From positions 4,368,501-4,432,500 of the forward strand of contig NZ_CP121110.1 of NCBI RefSeq assembly GCF_029625315.1: DNA of 64,000 bases, read 5' to 3'. The notes under the pieces were generated by a model. That model did not search any database and had not been told where the DNA came from. It saw only the letters and a list, made by a program, of their open reading frames with translations. Origin of the DNA: Flavobacterium ginsengisoli. GTDB taxonomy: Bacteria; Bacteroidota; Bacteroidia; Flavobacteriales; Flavobacteriaceae. Made by a program: the position numbers and the translations under genes. Positions 41,482 to 49,276 of this stretch are shown here, in pieces; within the stretch, counting starts at the first letter, position 1; the number at the start of each line of letters is the position of its first letter.

Positions 41482-42096
41482 ATGAATCAAAAGCACCAAG
41501 AAGATTTAGCACATATACGTTCCATGATGGAGCGCTCTTCAAGAGTTTTATCATTAAGCGGACTTTCAGGAGTTTTCGCGGGTCTTTCGGCTTTAATTGG
41601 CGGAATCTATGTTTACGAGCTTTTCAAAGCAAACGGAATGGATTATCTAAGCGATGAGCATAGATTATATTCTGCCAATTTGGTTTCAGAATTATTCTGG
41701 ATTGGAATTACGATTTTGGTATTTGCATTTTTATTCGGAATCTTTTTTACCATAAGAAAAAGCCGAAAATATAATTTGCCAATCTGGACTTCAGTAACAA
41801 AAAAATTATTGTTTAATTTGGCTGTTCCGCTTGTAACCGGTGGTGTATTTTGTCTAGCTTTAATGTATCATGGACACTTTGGTTTAGTAGCGCCAGCAAC
41901 ATTAATTTTTTATGGACTAGCACTTATAAATGCAGAAAAATATACATTTTCAGATATAAAATATCTAGGTTTTTCGGAACTGATTTTAGGATGTATTGCA
42001 CTTTTTAATATAGGATATGGATTGATTTTCTGGGTTTTAGGATTCGGAATCTTACATATCGTGTATGGATTAGTGATGTTCAAAAAATACAAATAA
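41482..42096 (+). CDS. Multi-pass membrane protein of the winged-helix cassette
   Basis: 204 residues. After a short hydrophilic start (HQEDLAHIRSMMERSSRVLSL) come five to six membrane helices, among them GVFAGLSALIGGIYVYELF, FWIGITILVFAFLFGIFFTI, FNLAVPLVTGGVFCLALMY and LILGCIALFNIGYGLIFWVLG. No catalytic motif is visible and I do not know the family. It is 4 bases upstream of a winged-helix regulator gene and directly behind operator 1, so it is co-regulated with that gene. A role as a sensor or a membrane-stress protein is only a guess. Confidence 0.75.
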   Translation: MNQKHQEDLAHIRSMMERSSRVLSLSGLSGVFAGLSALIGGIYVYELFKANGMDYLSDEHRLYSANLVSELFWIGITILVFAFLFGIFFTIRKSRKYNLPIWTSVTKKLLFNLAVPLVTGGVFCLALMYHGHFGLVAPATLIFYGLALINAEKYTFSDIKYLGFSELILGCIALFNIGYGLIFWVLGFGILHIVYGLVMFKKYK

Positions 42097-42100
42097 TCCA

Positions 42101-42391
42101 ATGGGAATTATTGATAAACTAAATAAAGATTTTGAAAGCCGTGTCAGACTGGGTATTATGTCCGTTCTGATGGTTAACGACTGGGTAGATTTTACCGAGA
42201 TGAAAGCGCTTTTAAATATCACTGATGGTAATTTAGCAAGTCATTCCTCTGCGCTTGAAAAAGCGGGTTATATCGAAGTGAAGAAAGAATTCGTGGGCAA
42301 AAAGCCAAAAACCTCTTATCAGGTGACCGATTTGGGGCGTGCAGCTTTTAAAGAACACTTATCGTACCTTGAAAAATTAATGAAATCCTAA
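42101..42391 (+). CDS. Winged-helix transcriptional regulator (MarR/ArsR-like, HTH_34 type)
   Basis: A 96-residue DNA-binding protein. Helix-turn-helix: FTEMKALLNITDGNLASHSSALEKAGYIEV in two parts (ALLNITDGNLASHSSALEK is the core, about 40-58), followed by the wing VKKEFVGKKPKTSYQVTDLG and a C-terminal helix. This is the compact stand-alone regulator type common in Bacteroidetes. It is co-transcribed with the membrane protein upstream (4-base gap) and followed by a DUF4173 gene that has a matching operator, so it probably represses both transcripts and itself. Confidence 0.87.
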   Translation: MGIIDKLNKDFESRVRLGIMSVLMVNDWVDFTEMKALLNITDGNLASHSSALEKAGYIEVKKEFVGKKPKTSYQVTDLGRAAFKEHLSYLEKLMKS

Positions 42392-42413
42392 TACCCCTAT
42401 TTTTTTATCTATA

Positions 42414-42437
42414 AACTTTGAAATACAAAGTACTTTT
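42414..42437 (+). promoter_or_regulatory. Operator 2, upstream of the DUF4173 gene
   Basis: ACTTTG-AAATA-CAAAGT followed by ACTTTT, 13 bases before the ATG at 42450. About 20 of 24 bases match operator 1, including the outer AA and the AAAGTACTTT palindrome. Confidence 0.65.
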
Positions 42438-42449
42438 AAATTTAAAACA

Positions 42450-43845
42450 ATGAAAAAACATCAATTTATTTTAGCTTGCACAGCGGTTTTTTTACTGCTT
42501 TTTTACAACGAATCTGTTGGAATCAATATTTCTATTTTCGGTGTAGTTCTTACGCTCTTGATTAGTTATTTCTATCAGGAAAAGATGGTCGACAGATCAC
42601 ATTTGGTTCTTGTAATGACCTCTATTTTATCTTGTTTTGCTTTTGCGTGGTACGGAGATGCAAGCATCATTCTTTGCTTTAGCCTTATCAATTGTATTTT
42701 TGCAATTCAAAACTCAAAATGAGGAACTCAAGATGATTCAGGTTTTTCCACTAATATTCTTAAACGGATTTGCTTCTGTAGGTAGAATATTTATGTTTCA
42801 CCAATGGCTTCCAGAGCGAAAAATCCATAATGATTTTGCTAAAAAACTAGTGGCGTTTGTTTTGATTCCAATTGTTTTTCTCGGATTGTTTTTTATTGTG
42901 TATTCTTTTGGAAGTGATCATTTCTCTTCATTATTTACGGATTACGAATTAGATATCGATTTACCGCAATTAATCGGAATCAGTATTTTAGGATTTTACA
43001 TTTCATTCAGTTTTTGGAATTATTGGGTTCCAGATGCCTGTTATGAATACAATCCGAAATTAAACAATGATTTTAGCAATATTTCTGAAGTGAAAAATCA
43101 AAGTACTTTTTCTTTTTTAGATTTGGACTTCGAAAGAAAAAGCGGTGTAATTACCCTGTTTCTGTTAAATATTATGCTTTTAGTTTTTATCGGAACGTAT
43201 AATTATGAGCAGTTTTTTGAAGTAGTGACAGCACAGGCTTCTAAACTTAGTTCTGATACACATGAAAGAGTAAATTCTGTTATCTTTTCGATTCTCATGG
43301 CAGTTGGTGTAATTATGTTTTATTTCAAAGGTGGATTCAATTTTGATAAAAAAGCAACACTTCTTAAAACACTTGCTAAAATCTGGATTTTTCTAAATGG
43401 AATTTTGATTGTAAGTACCATCATCAAAAATTCAGAGTATGTTTCATTTTTTGGTTTAACCTATAAACGTTTGGGAGTTTACGCTTTTCTTATTTTGGCA
43501 ATTATTGGTTTGGTATACACTTTTTTGAAAATTACAAAACAAAAAACCAATGTTTATTTAGTAAATCAGATGGTTTGGTGTTTTTACGGGACTGTACTTT
43601 TATGCAGTTATGTAAATTGGGGAAACATAATTACCAATTATAATATCTCAGTAAATAAGGGAGTTTCGCCTATTTTTTTAAGCGGTTTAAATTTTAATGA
43701 TGAGGCTCGAAGAGAATACTTCCAAAAGAACAATTTAGACGGGAAATATGCAGAATCAGTCAGAGAAGAAATGATTTTAAATTATCAAGAGGCTAGTTTT
43801 TTATCTAAAGCATTATACTATGATTTTTTAGATAAAAAGAAATAA
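42450..43845 (+). pseudogene. DUF4173/DUF4153-like membrane protein, frameshifted
   Basis: The ATG frame (MKKHQFILACTAVFLLLFYN) runs to a stop at 42722, while the next frame, open from 42637, continues without a break to 43845. Joining at about 42662 (GDA to SFFALALSIVFLQF) by removing one A gives one protein of about 465 residues with roughly 10 membrane helices. FLLLFYNESVGINISIFGVVL at the start and ICFH-like FHQWLPERK after helix 4 fit the DUF4173 type. Function is unknown. It sits behind operator 2 of the winged-helix cassette. I treat the indel as a probable sequence error. Confidence 0.78.
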
Positions 43846-43847
43846 TA

Positions 43848-43878
43848 AAAAAATCCCATTCAAACGAATGGGATTTTT
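43848..43878. terminator. Bidirectional terminator
   Basis: AAAAATCCCATT-CAAACG-AATGGGATTTTTTT between the convergent DUF4173 and pseudouridine synthase genes. Confidence 0.8.
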
Positions 43879-44715
43879 TTATTTATTATCTCCTCTTTTT
43901 TTAAATCTAGGATCGTGTTTTGAAATAAATGCTTTTCTTCTGGTTGGAGTTGCAGCGTTTGAAGTTGAACTTTCAGTTTTAGGAAAGCTTGCTTCTTCCG
44001 TTTTGCTAGAAGGCTCAATTAACTGATTTAATTCTTTTATTTCAGCATCTGTCAAATCTCTATATCTTCCAACAGGAACATCCAAAGAGATGTTAATGAT
44101 TCTAATACGTTTTAAGGCAGTAACTTCATAACCCAAGTATTCAGACATTCTTCTAATCTGACGGTTTAATCCTTGCGTTAAAATGATCTTGAAAGTGAAT
44201 TTGCTAATTTGTTCGACTTTACATTTTTTGGTAACCGTATCAAGAATAGGAACACCATTTCCCATTCTCTGAATAAAACGATCTGTAATTGGTTTGTTTA
44301 CCGTAACGGTATATTCTTTTTCGTGATTATTTCTAGCACGCAGAATCTTGTTGACGATATCACCATCATTAGTCATAAAAATTAATCCTTCACTGGCTTT
44401 ATCCAATCGTCCAATTGGGAAAATACGTTTTGGATAATTAATATAATCAACAATATTATTTTTAACTTCAAGGTTAGTCGTGCATTCAATTCCGACAGGC
44501 TTATTGAAAGCTAAATAAACCAATTTTTCGTTTTTCTCTACGATTAATTTACCATTAATACGTATTTCGTCATCTGGCGAAACTTTAGTTCCCATTTCCG
44601 CCACCGCACCATTTATAGTTACGCGTCCTTCTTCAATTAATTTATCAGCTTCACGACGAGAACAATATCCCGTTTCACCAATAAATTTATTAAGACGTTT
44701 TAAATTTTCTTCCAT
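43879..44715 (-). CDS. rluF: RsuA/RluF-family rRNA pseudouridine synthase
   Basis: 278 residues. An S4 RNA-binding domain (about 5-60: [27 protein letters not shown]) is followed by the synthase domain with [20 protein letters not shown] (catalytic Asp about 101), EKEYTVTV and [18 protein letters not shown]. Arg-Ser-Lys-rich tail. The RLDKASEGL form and the [17 protein letters not shown] end favour RluF (23S rRNA U2604) over RsuA or RluB, but I am not certain of the target. Promoter box TACTTTTG at 44720-44727. Confidence 0.87.
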   Translation of the reverse strand: MEENLKRLNKFIGETGYCSRREADKLIEEGRVTINGAVAEMGTKVSPDDEIRINGKLIVEKNEKLVYLAFNKPVGIECTTNLEVKNNIVDYINYPKRIFPIGRLDKASEGLIFMTNDGDIVNKILRARNNHEKEYTVTVNKPITDRFIQRMGNGVPILDTVTKKCKVEQISKFTFKIILTQGLNRQIRRMSEYLGYEVTALKRIRIINISLDVPVGRYRDLTDAEIKELNQLIEPSSKTEEASFPKTESSTSNAATPTRRKAFISKHDPRFKKRGDNK

Positions 44716-44719
44716 ACTG

Positions 44720-44727
44720 CAAAAGTA
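44720..44727 (-). promoter_or_regulatory. -7 box for the pseudouridine synthase gene
   Basis: TACTTTTG on the minus strand, 5-12 bases before the ATG. The transcript would have a very short leader. Confidence 0.5.
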
Positions 44728-44747
44728 GACAAAAGTTTAGACATCTT

Positions 44748-44829
44748 TGAATTTTAGATTTCAGACTTTAGATTTCAGATCTTTGAAAAAAACTTAGAAC
44801 CTTAGTAGCTTAGAATCTTAGCACCTTTT
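44748..44829. repeat. Phrase-like repeats (TTTAGATTTCAGA and CTTAG words)
   Basis: TTTTAGATTTCAGAC is repeated twice, followed by four CTTAG words spaced every 9-10 bases (CTTAGAACCTTAGTAGCTTAG, then AATCTTAGCACC). The CTTAG words recur at 45205-45238 and 49240-49258. Confidence 0.65.
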
Positions 44830-44830
44830 T

Positions 44831-45178
44831 TTAAGATTCATGAAAAACAGAACTGTCTTCTGGAGTTTCTTTTCTATCGAACATTCCGTAATCACGGACT
44901 ACAGATGCAATTCTTAAATGATAATCTTTGAAAACTTCATTTCTGCCTTTTGCCTGAGCTGCACGATGCATCTCTAGATTTCTCCACTGCTGAATGCTTT
45001 CTTCATCTTTCCAAAAAGATAAAGACAGCACTTTTGAAGGATCAGTAAAACTTTGAAATCGCTCTATCGAAATAAATCCTTCAATATGGTCTAATTCTGG
45101 ACGCAGACTCGCTGCGATATCCAGATATTCTTCTTTTTTTCCTTCGTTAGGGATTACTTCAAAAATTACGGCAATCAT
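44831..45178 (-). CDS. Antibiotic biosynthesis monooxygenase (ABM) domain protein
   Basis: A 115-residue ferredoxin-like alpha/beta protein of the ABM family: MIAVIFEVIPNEGKKEEYLD, FISIERFQSFTDPSKVLSLS, FWKDEESIQQWRNLEMHRAA. ABM proteins are dimers that act as cofactor-free monooxygenases or haem degraders; this one lacks a clear haem-degrading Asn-Trp-His pattern, so it is probably a generic member. It is in the same direction as the alpha/beta hydrolase gene upstream, separated by CTTAG repeats. Confidence 0.82.
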   Translation of the reverse strand: MIAVIFEVIPNEGKKEEYLDIAASLRPELDHIEGFISIERFQSFTDPSKVLSLSFWKDEESIQQWRNLEMHRAAQAKGRNEVFKDYHLRIASVVRDYGMFDRKETPEDSSVFHES

Positions 45179-45216
45179 TTTGATTTGTGGATTTTAGATT
45201 AAAAAAGCTTAGAGTC

Positions 45217-46089
45217 TTAGCGACTTAGTGGCTTAGAAACTTCGGAAAACAGAAACTCAATCACTTTATCATACAATTCATCATCATGCATTCCGTGACC
45301 TAAGCCGCTGGTTTCAATAAACTGGCTGTTTTTCCAATTACTGGCTATTTTTTTTCCTTCTTCAAAAGCTACAATCTTATCTGTCGTATCATGAGCAATA
45401 AAACCAGGAATAGTAAATTGAGAGGCAAATTTTTGTCCCGAAAAATCTTCCAGTTTAAAATTGAAACGATTAACAAATTTGTTTTCTAATAGAGACAACA
45501 TTCTTCTATTCAAACTCAGCATTGAGATATAATTATCGATCAAAGTTTTTAAATCAGAAGGAGCGCCAAGAACAACCATTTTGTTAATGCTCGTGTTCGG
45601 AAATAAATATTGATGATAAACACAAGCTGCGCCGCCAATAGAATGCCCAATTATAATTTCTGGCTGATATTTTTCTACAGCTTTATTGATGAATTCAGCG
45701 TAAAGTGGCACATTGAATTCTTTTCCGCTACTTTGTCCGTGTGCAGGCGCATCAATTGCAATAATGGTGCTTCCAGATTTTTGAAGATGTGGTAAGGTTT
45801 TTTTCCATCGTGCAGCATTGCTTTCCCAGCCATGCACTAAGAGAATTTTGGTTTCATTTCCTTTCCAGATGTAGGTTTGAAAATGATGTTCATTATGATG
45901 AAACATTTCTGTTTCTGTATGTCGTAAAACTTTTGGAAGTTCCTCTTTTTTTAATCGGCCAATTCGAGGCTGGCTAAAAAGAGCATAAGAAAGTTCCATA
46001 GCTTTTTGCGGACGAACATAACTCAAAAAGTTAATGTAAGATCCAACTGATTTTAATGTGATGAACCGAATTCCTTTTTTAATTCCCAA
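45217..46089 (-). CDS. Alpha/beta hydrolase
   Basis: 290 residues, cytosolic. ILLVHGWESNAARWKK (oxyanion region, about 81-96), APAHGQSSG, the nucleophile in IIGHSIGGAACVYH (Ser about 151) and the acid/His region HDTTDKIV and GLGHGMHDDELYD are all present, so the enzyme should be active. Substrate unknown; it resembles serine aminopeptidase/lysophospholipase-like hydrolases. The final residues (SKPLSR) are encoded by CTTAG repeat DNA, so the 3' end has been remodelled or the repeat lies within the gene. Confidence 0.85.
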   Translation of the reverse strand: MGIKKGIRFITLKSVGSYINFLSYVRPQKAMELSYALFSQPRIGRLKKEELPKVLRHTETEMFHHNEHHFQTYIWKGNETKILLVHGWESNAARWKKTLPHLQKSGSTIIAIDAPAHGQSSGKEFNVPLYAEFINKAVEKYQPEIIIGHSIGGAACVYHQYLFPNTSINKMVVLGAPSDLKTLIDNYISMLSLNRRMLSLLENKFVNRFNFKLEDFSGQKFASQFTIPGFIAHDTTDKIVAFEEGKKIASNWKNSQFIETSGLGHGMHDDELYDKVIEFLFSEVSKPLSR

Positions 46090-46121
46090 AACTTAAATTT
46101 TTTCTAAAGATAAAAAAAGGT

Positions 46122-46213
46122 CTGCCACGAATTACACAAATTGGAGCGAATTTTTTATTCTCAAAGGAGTAGATTAAAAAAATAATTTGTGAAAATTCGT
46201 GGAATTCGTGGCA
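46122..46213. repeat. Intergenic imperfect palindrome, TGCCACGAATT family
   Basis: TGCCACGAATTACACAAATT at the left and GTGGAATTCGTGGCA at the right, with an inner AATTTGTGAAAATTCGTGG. Same family as 1679-1768. Confidence 0.75.
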
Positions 46214-46221
46214 AAATAAAC

Positions 46222-46252
46222 GTAAAAAAAAAGTCCCGATTTAATCGGGACT
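46222..46252 (-). terminator. Terminator of the Nif3/zinc-ribbon-like operon
   Basis: On the minus strand AAGTCCCGATT-AAATCGGGACTT is followed by T8, 6 bases past the stop at 46259. Confidence 0.8.
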
Positions 46253-46258
46253 TGATAT

Positions 46259-47038
46259 TTAGAATTTTGTGAACAATTGTTCCATTTTTTCTTTTTCTTC
46301 TTCAGCTAATTGTGTATCAACTAAGATTCTTCCAGAGTGCTCATCAGTGATGATTTTCTTTCTTGAAGCAATTTCAACCTGAGTTTGAGGTGGAATTGTA
46401 AAGAAAGATCCAGCAGAAGCTCCTCTTTCGATAGAAACTACAGCTAATCCGTTACGAACACTGCTTCTGATTCTGTTGTAAGCGACCAATAATCTGTCTT
46501 CGATTTGTGCAGCAAATTCAGCAGATTTCTCAGTTAAGAAAGTTTCTTCTTTTTGAGTTTCAGCCATAATAGCATCTAATTCAGATTTTTTATGTTTTAA
46601 ATGAGAGCTTTTAGCATCAAGTTTTTCTTTTAAATTAGAAATAACTTCTTTTTTGTGCTCGATAGAAGCTTTCATTTCTTTGATTTGCTTTTCAGCCAAT
46701 TGAATTTCTAATTCTTGAAATTCAACCTCTTTTGTCAAAGAATTAAATTCTCTGTTGTTACGTACTGATTCTTGTTGTTTTGTGTACTTCTTGATCACTT
46801 CTTTATGCTCCTCAATAGCAATTTTCTTTGCTTTGATTTGCTCCTCAATCACTTCAAGTTCACCTTTCAGTTTTTCTGAACGAGTGCTTAAACCTGCAAC
46901 TTCATCTTCTAAATCTTCAACCTCTAAAGGAAGTTCTCCTCTAACGTTTCTGATTTCGTCAATTCTAGAGTCAATAAGCTGTAAATCATATATTGCTCTT
47001 AACTTGTCCTCAACACTTAATTCTTTCGTATTCGTCAT
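46259..47038 (-). CDS. Coiled-coil protein of the C4 zinc-ribbon (zf-RING_7) family lacking the cysteines
   Basis: 259 residues. About 170 residues of heptad-rich coiled coil (LYLVDSRIDEI-like start LQLIDSRIDEIRNVRGELP) are followed by the end domain. In the family that domain has two CxxC pairs (GACGGCF and CEHCGRIL type). Here the same positions read GASAGSFFTIPPQTQ and DEHSGRILVD, so all four zinc ligands are Ala, Ser or Asp and the ribbon cannot bind zinc. The gene starts 3 bases after the Nif3 gene, an arrangement found in many bacteria. The role is unknown; RNA or nucleic-acid binding has been proposed for relatives. Loss of zinc may be lineage-wide. Confidence 0.87.
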   Translation of the reverse strand: MTNTKELSVEDKLRAIYDLQLIDSRIDEIRNVRGELPLEVEDLEDEVAGLSTRSEKLKGELEVIEEQIKAKKIAIEEHKEVIKKYTKQQESVRNNREFNSLTKEVEFQELEIQLAEKQIKEMKASIEHKKEVISNLKEKLDAKSSHLKHKKSELDAIMAETQKEETFLTEKSAEFAAQIEDRLLVAYNRIRSSVRNGLAVVSIERGASAGSFFTIPPQTQVEIASRKKIITDEHSGRILVDTQLAEEEKEKMEQLFTKF

Positions 47039-47041
47039 ATT

Positions 47042-48136
47042 CTATAAGTACTTAACTGGATTTGTATTTTCTTCCGATAAAATGATTGCAAAATTAAGAA
47101 TTTTTTTTCGAAGATAATCAACAATATAATTTTTTGTATAGCGTTCGCTCTCAAAATGACCAATATCTGCCAAAAGTAACTTGTTTTCGGCTTCATAAAA
47201 CTGATGATACTTCAAATCGGCAGTCAAAAATGCATCTGCTCCAGAACTTATTGCATTTCTAATTGCAAAACTTCCTGAACCTCCTAGCACAGCGACTTTT
47301 TTGATTTTTTTTCCTAAAAAAGCAGAATGGCGAATTCCGTCGGCAATCATTTTTTCTTTTACAAACTGAAGAAAGTCTTTCTCATCCATTTCAACTTCAA
47401 ATTCGCCAATCATTCCTAAACCAATATTCTGATGAGAATTTTCAAGATTGTAAATTTCATAAGCTACTTCTTCGTAAATGTGATTTGCAAAAAGAGCTTT
47501 TAAAATTCGGGATTGCAAGTGCTTTTCAAACGTAACTTCGATTTTTATTTCTTGCGTTTCGGTTAAGTTGTGGCGTTCTCCGATTACAGGATTGCTTTCA
47601 GAATTTCCTTTGTATGTTCCAACTCCTTCAGAGTTAAAACTGCAATTGTCGTAATTGCCAATTGTTCCTGCGCCCGCTTCAAATAATGCTTTGCGAACTT
47701 TATCTGCATTATCAGGAATTGTATAAGTAACTAATTTTTGGATGAAATTATTTTTAGGAACTAATATCTTAGTATTTGTCAGACCCAAAGCATCACAAAA
47801 TATTTTATTAACTCCTGCCGAGTGATTGTCTAAAGCTGTGTGAACGGCATAAATAGCTATATCATTTTTAATTGCTTTTAAAATGGCGCGTTCCACATAA
47901 TTTTTACCTGTGATTTTTTTAATTCCAGAAAACAATATCGGGTGAAAGCAAACGACTAGATTAGAGTTTTTAGAAATAGCTTCGTCAATTACATTTTCTA
48001 ATGCATCGTGACAAACTAAAACTCCAGTACATTCGGTTTCAGAATCTCCGACTAAAAGTCCAACATTGTCAAAATCTTCGGCATAGGCCAAAGGAGCCAT
48101 TTCTTCAAGAACCGATATAATATTTTTGATTTTCAT
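47042..48136 (-). CDS. Nif3-like dinuclear metal centre protein (YbgI/YqfO type)
   Basis: 364 residues. The conserved Nif3 core is present: LAYAEDFDNVGLLVGDSE, VVCFHPILFSGIKKITG (metal His), IYAVHTALDNHSAGVNKI and, at the C-terminus, SGADAFLTADLKYHQFYEA with LADIGHFESERY (metal His and Glu). About 120 residues between the two halves form the inserted PII-like domain of the long YqfO type. Members form hexameric toroids; GTP cyclohydrolase activity has been claimed for some, but the role is not settled. Translated just ahead of the coiled-coil gene (3-base gap). Confidence 0.9.
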   Translation of the reverse strand: MKIKNIISVLEEMAPLAYAEDFDNVGLLVGDSETECTGVLVCHDALENVIDEAISKNSNLVVCFHPILFSGIKKITGKNYVERAILKAIKNDIAIYAVHTALDNHSAGVNKIFCDALGLTNTKILVPKNNFIQKLVTYTIPDNADKVRKALFEAGAGTIGNYDNCSFNSEGVGTYKGNSESNPVIGERHNLTETQEIKIEVTFEKHLQSRILKALFANHIYEEVAYEIYNLENSHQNIGLGMIGEFEVEMDEKDFLQFVKEKMIADGIRHSAFLGKKIKKVAVLGGSGSFAIRNAISSGADAFLTADLKYHQFYEAENKLLLADIGHFESERYTKNYIVDYLRKKILNFAIILSEENTNPVKYL

Positions 48137-48186
48137 TTTAAGATTTGTTTCAAGTTTTAGGTTTCAAGTTTCAAGTTCTTCGACTT
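48137..48186. repeat. TTTCAAG-type phrase repeat
   Basis: TTTGTTTCAAGTTTTAGG, then TTTCAAGTTTCAAGTTCTTCG, directly after the Nif3 start codon region and ahead of lpxK. The same words form the ffh terminator at 40162. Confidence 0.55.
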
Positions 48187-48234
48187 GTGGCAAAACCTCA
48201 AACAAATTAACGAAAAAAATTATACTTTCGTAAA

Positions 48235-49257
48235 ATGAACTTACCTCGAAAATTACTTTTCCCTTTCGCCATTTTATACGGATTCATTACTTCAATCCGC
48301 AATTTTCTTTTTGATAAAGGAATTTTAAAATCAACTTCATTTGATCTTCCTGTTATTGCAGTTGGAAATTTAAGCGTTGGCGGAACTGGGAAAACTCCTC
48401 AAATAGAATATTTGATTCGATTATTATCTGATAAATATAAAGTGGCAACTTTAAGTCGCGGTTATAAAAGAAAATCGGAAGGTTTTGTTTTGGCTGATGA
48501 AAATTCGAATGCTGAAATTTTGGGCGACGAACCTTTTCAGTTTTATCAAAAATTTCCAAATGTAATGGTTGCTGTTGACGCCAATCGTACAAATGGAATT
48601 CAGCAACTGCTTTCGCAAAAAGAAAAACCTGAAATTGTTTTGCTCGATGATGCCTATCAGCATCGAAAAGTAAAAGCAGGTTTTTACATTTTGCTTACTT
48701 CTTATGGAGATTTATTTGCAGATGATTTTATGTCGCTGACAGGAAATTTGAGAGAAAGTAGGAGTGGAGCAGAAAGAGCCAGTATCGTGGTCGTTACAAA
48801 ATGTCCAAGTATTTTAACTGAAGAAGAACAAACTGCGATTAGATCAAGATTGAAGCTTAATTACAAGCAAAAGCTATTTTTTAGTTTTATTGATTATGAT
48901 AATGTGATTTACGGTAAAAATGAAAAAATTTCCGTTAACGAAATTAAATCAGAATCAAAAATTCTTTTAGCCGGAATTGCGAAACCAAAACCATTTTTTG
49001 ATTATTTAAAGAATGAAAACGATGAATGTTTGACTTTTCCAGATCATCATCATTTTTCTGATGCGGATCTAGATTCAATTCAAGTTAAAGCAAACGGCAG
49101 AAAAATAGTTACAACCGAGAAAGATTATGTGCGTTTAAAAGATTCAAAATTGGTTTCTCAATTGTATTATCTTCCAATAAAAAGTTCATTCATCAACCAT
49201 CAGCAAGACTTCGATGCTACGATTTTAGAGTATGTAAAAGAAAACTTAGAATCTTAG
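48235..49257 (+). CDS. lpxK: Tetraacyldisaccharide 4'-kinase LpxK
   Basis: 340 residues; phosphorylates the lipid A disaccharide at the 4' position, a late step of lipid A synthesis at the inner membrane. The N-terminal hydrophobic hairpin (KLLFPFAILYGFITSIRNFL) precedes the Walker A AVGNLSVGGTGKTPQIEYL (about 42-60). Then follow LSRGYKRKSEGFV, LLDDAYQHRKV (catalytic Asp and His) and FPDHHHFSDADL. Only the C-terminal residues ENLES come from CTTAG repeat DNA. It stands alone between divergent Nif3 and the convergent histidine kinase. Confidence 0.94.
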   Translation: MNLPRKLLFPFAILYGFITSIRNFLFDKGILKSTSFDLPVIAVGNLSVGGTGKTPQIEYLIRLLSDKYKVATLSRGYKRKSEGFVLADENSNAEILGDEPFQFYQKFPNVMVAVDANRTNGIQQLLSQKEKPEIVLLDDAYQHRKVKAGFYILLTSYGDLFADDFMSLTGNLRESRSGAERASIVVVTKCPSILTEEEQTAIRSRLKLNYKQKLFFSFIDYDNVIYGKNEKISVNEIKSESKILLAGIAKPKPFFDYLKNENDECLTFPDHHHFSDADLDSIQVKANGRKIVTTEKDYVRLKDSKLVSQLYYLPIKSSFINHQQDFDATILEYVKENLES

Positions 49258-49276
49258 TATCTCATAAGAACCTTTG

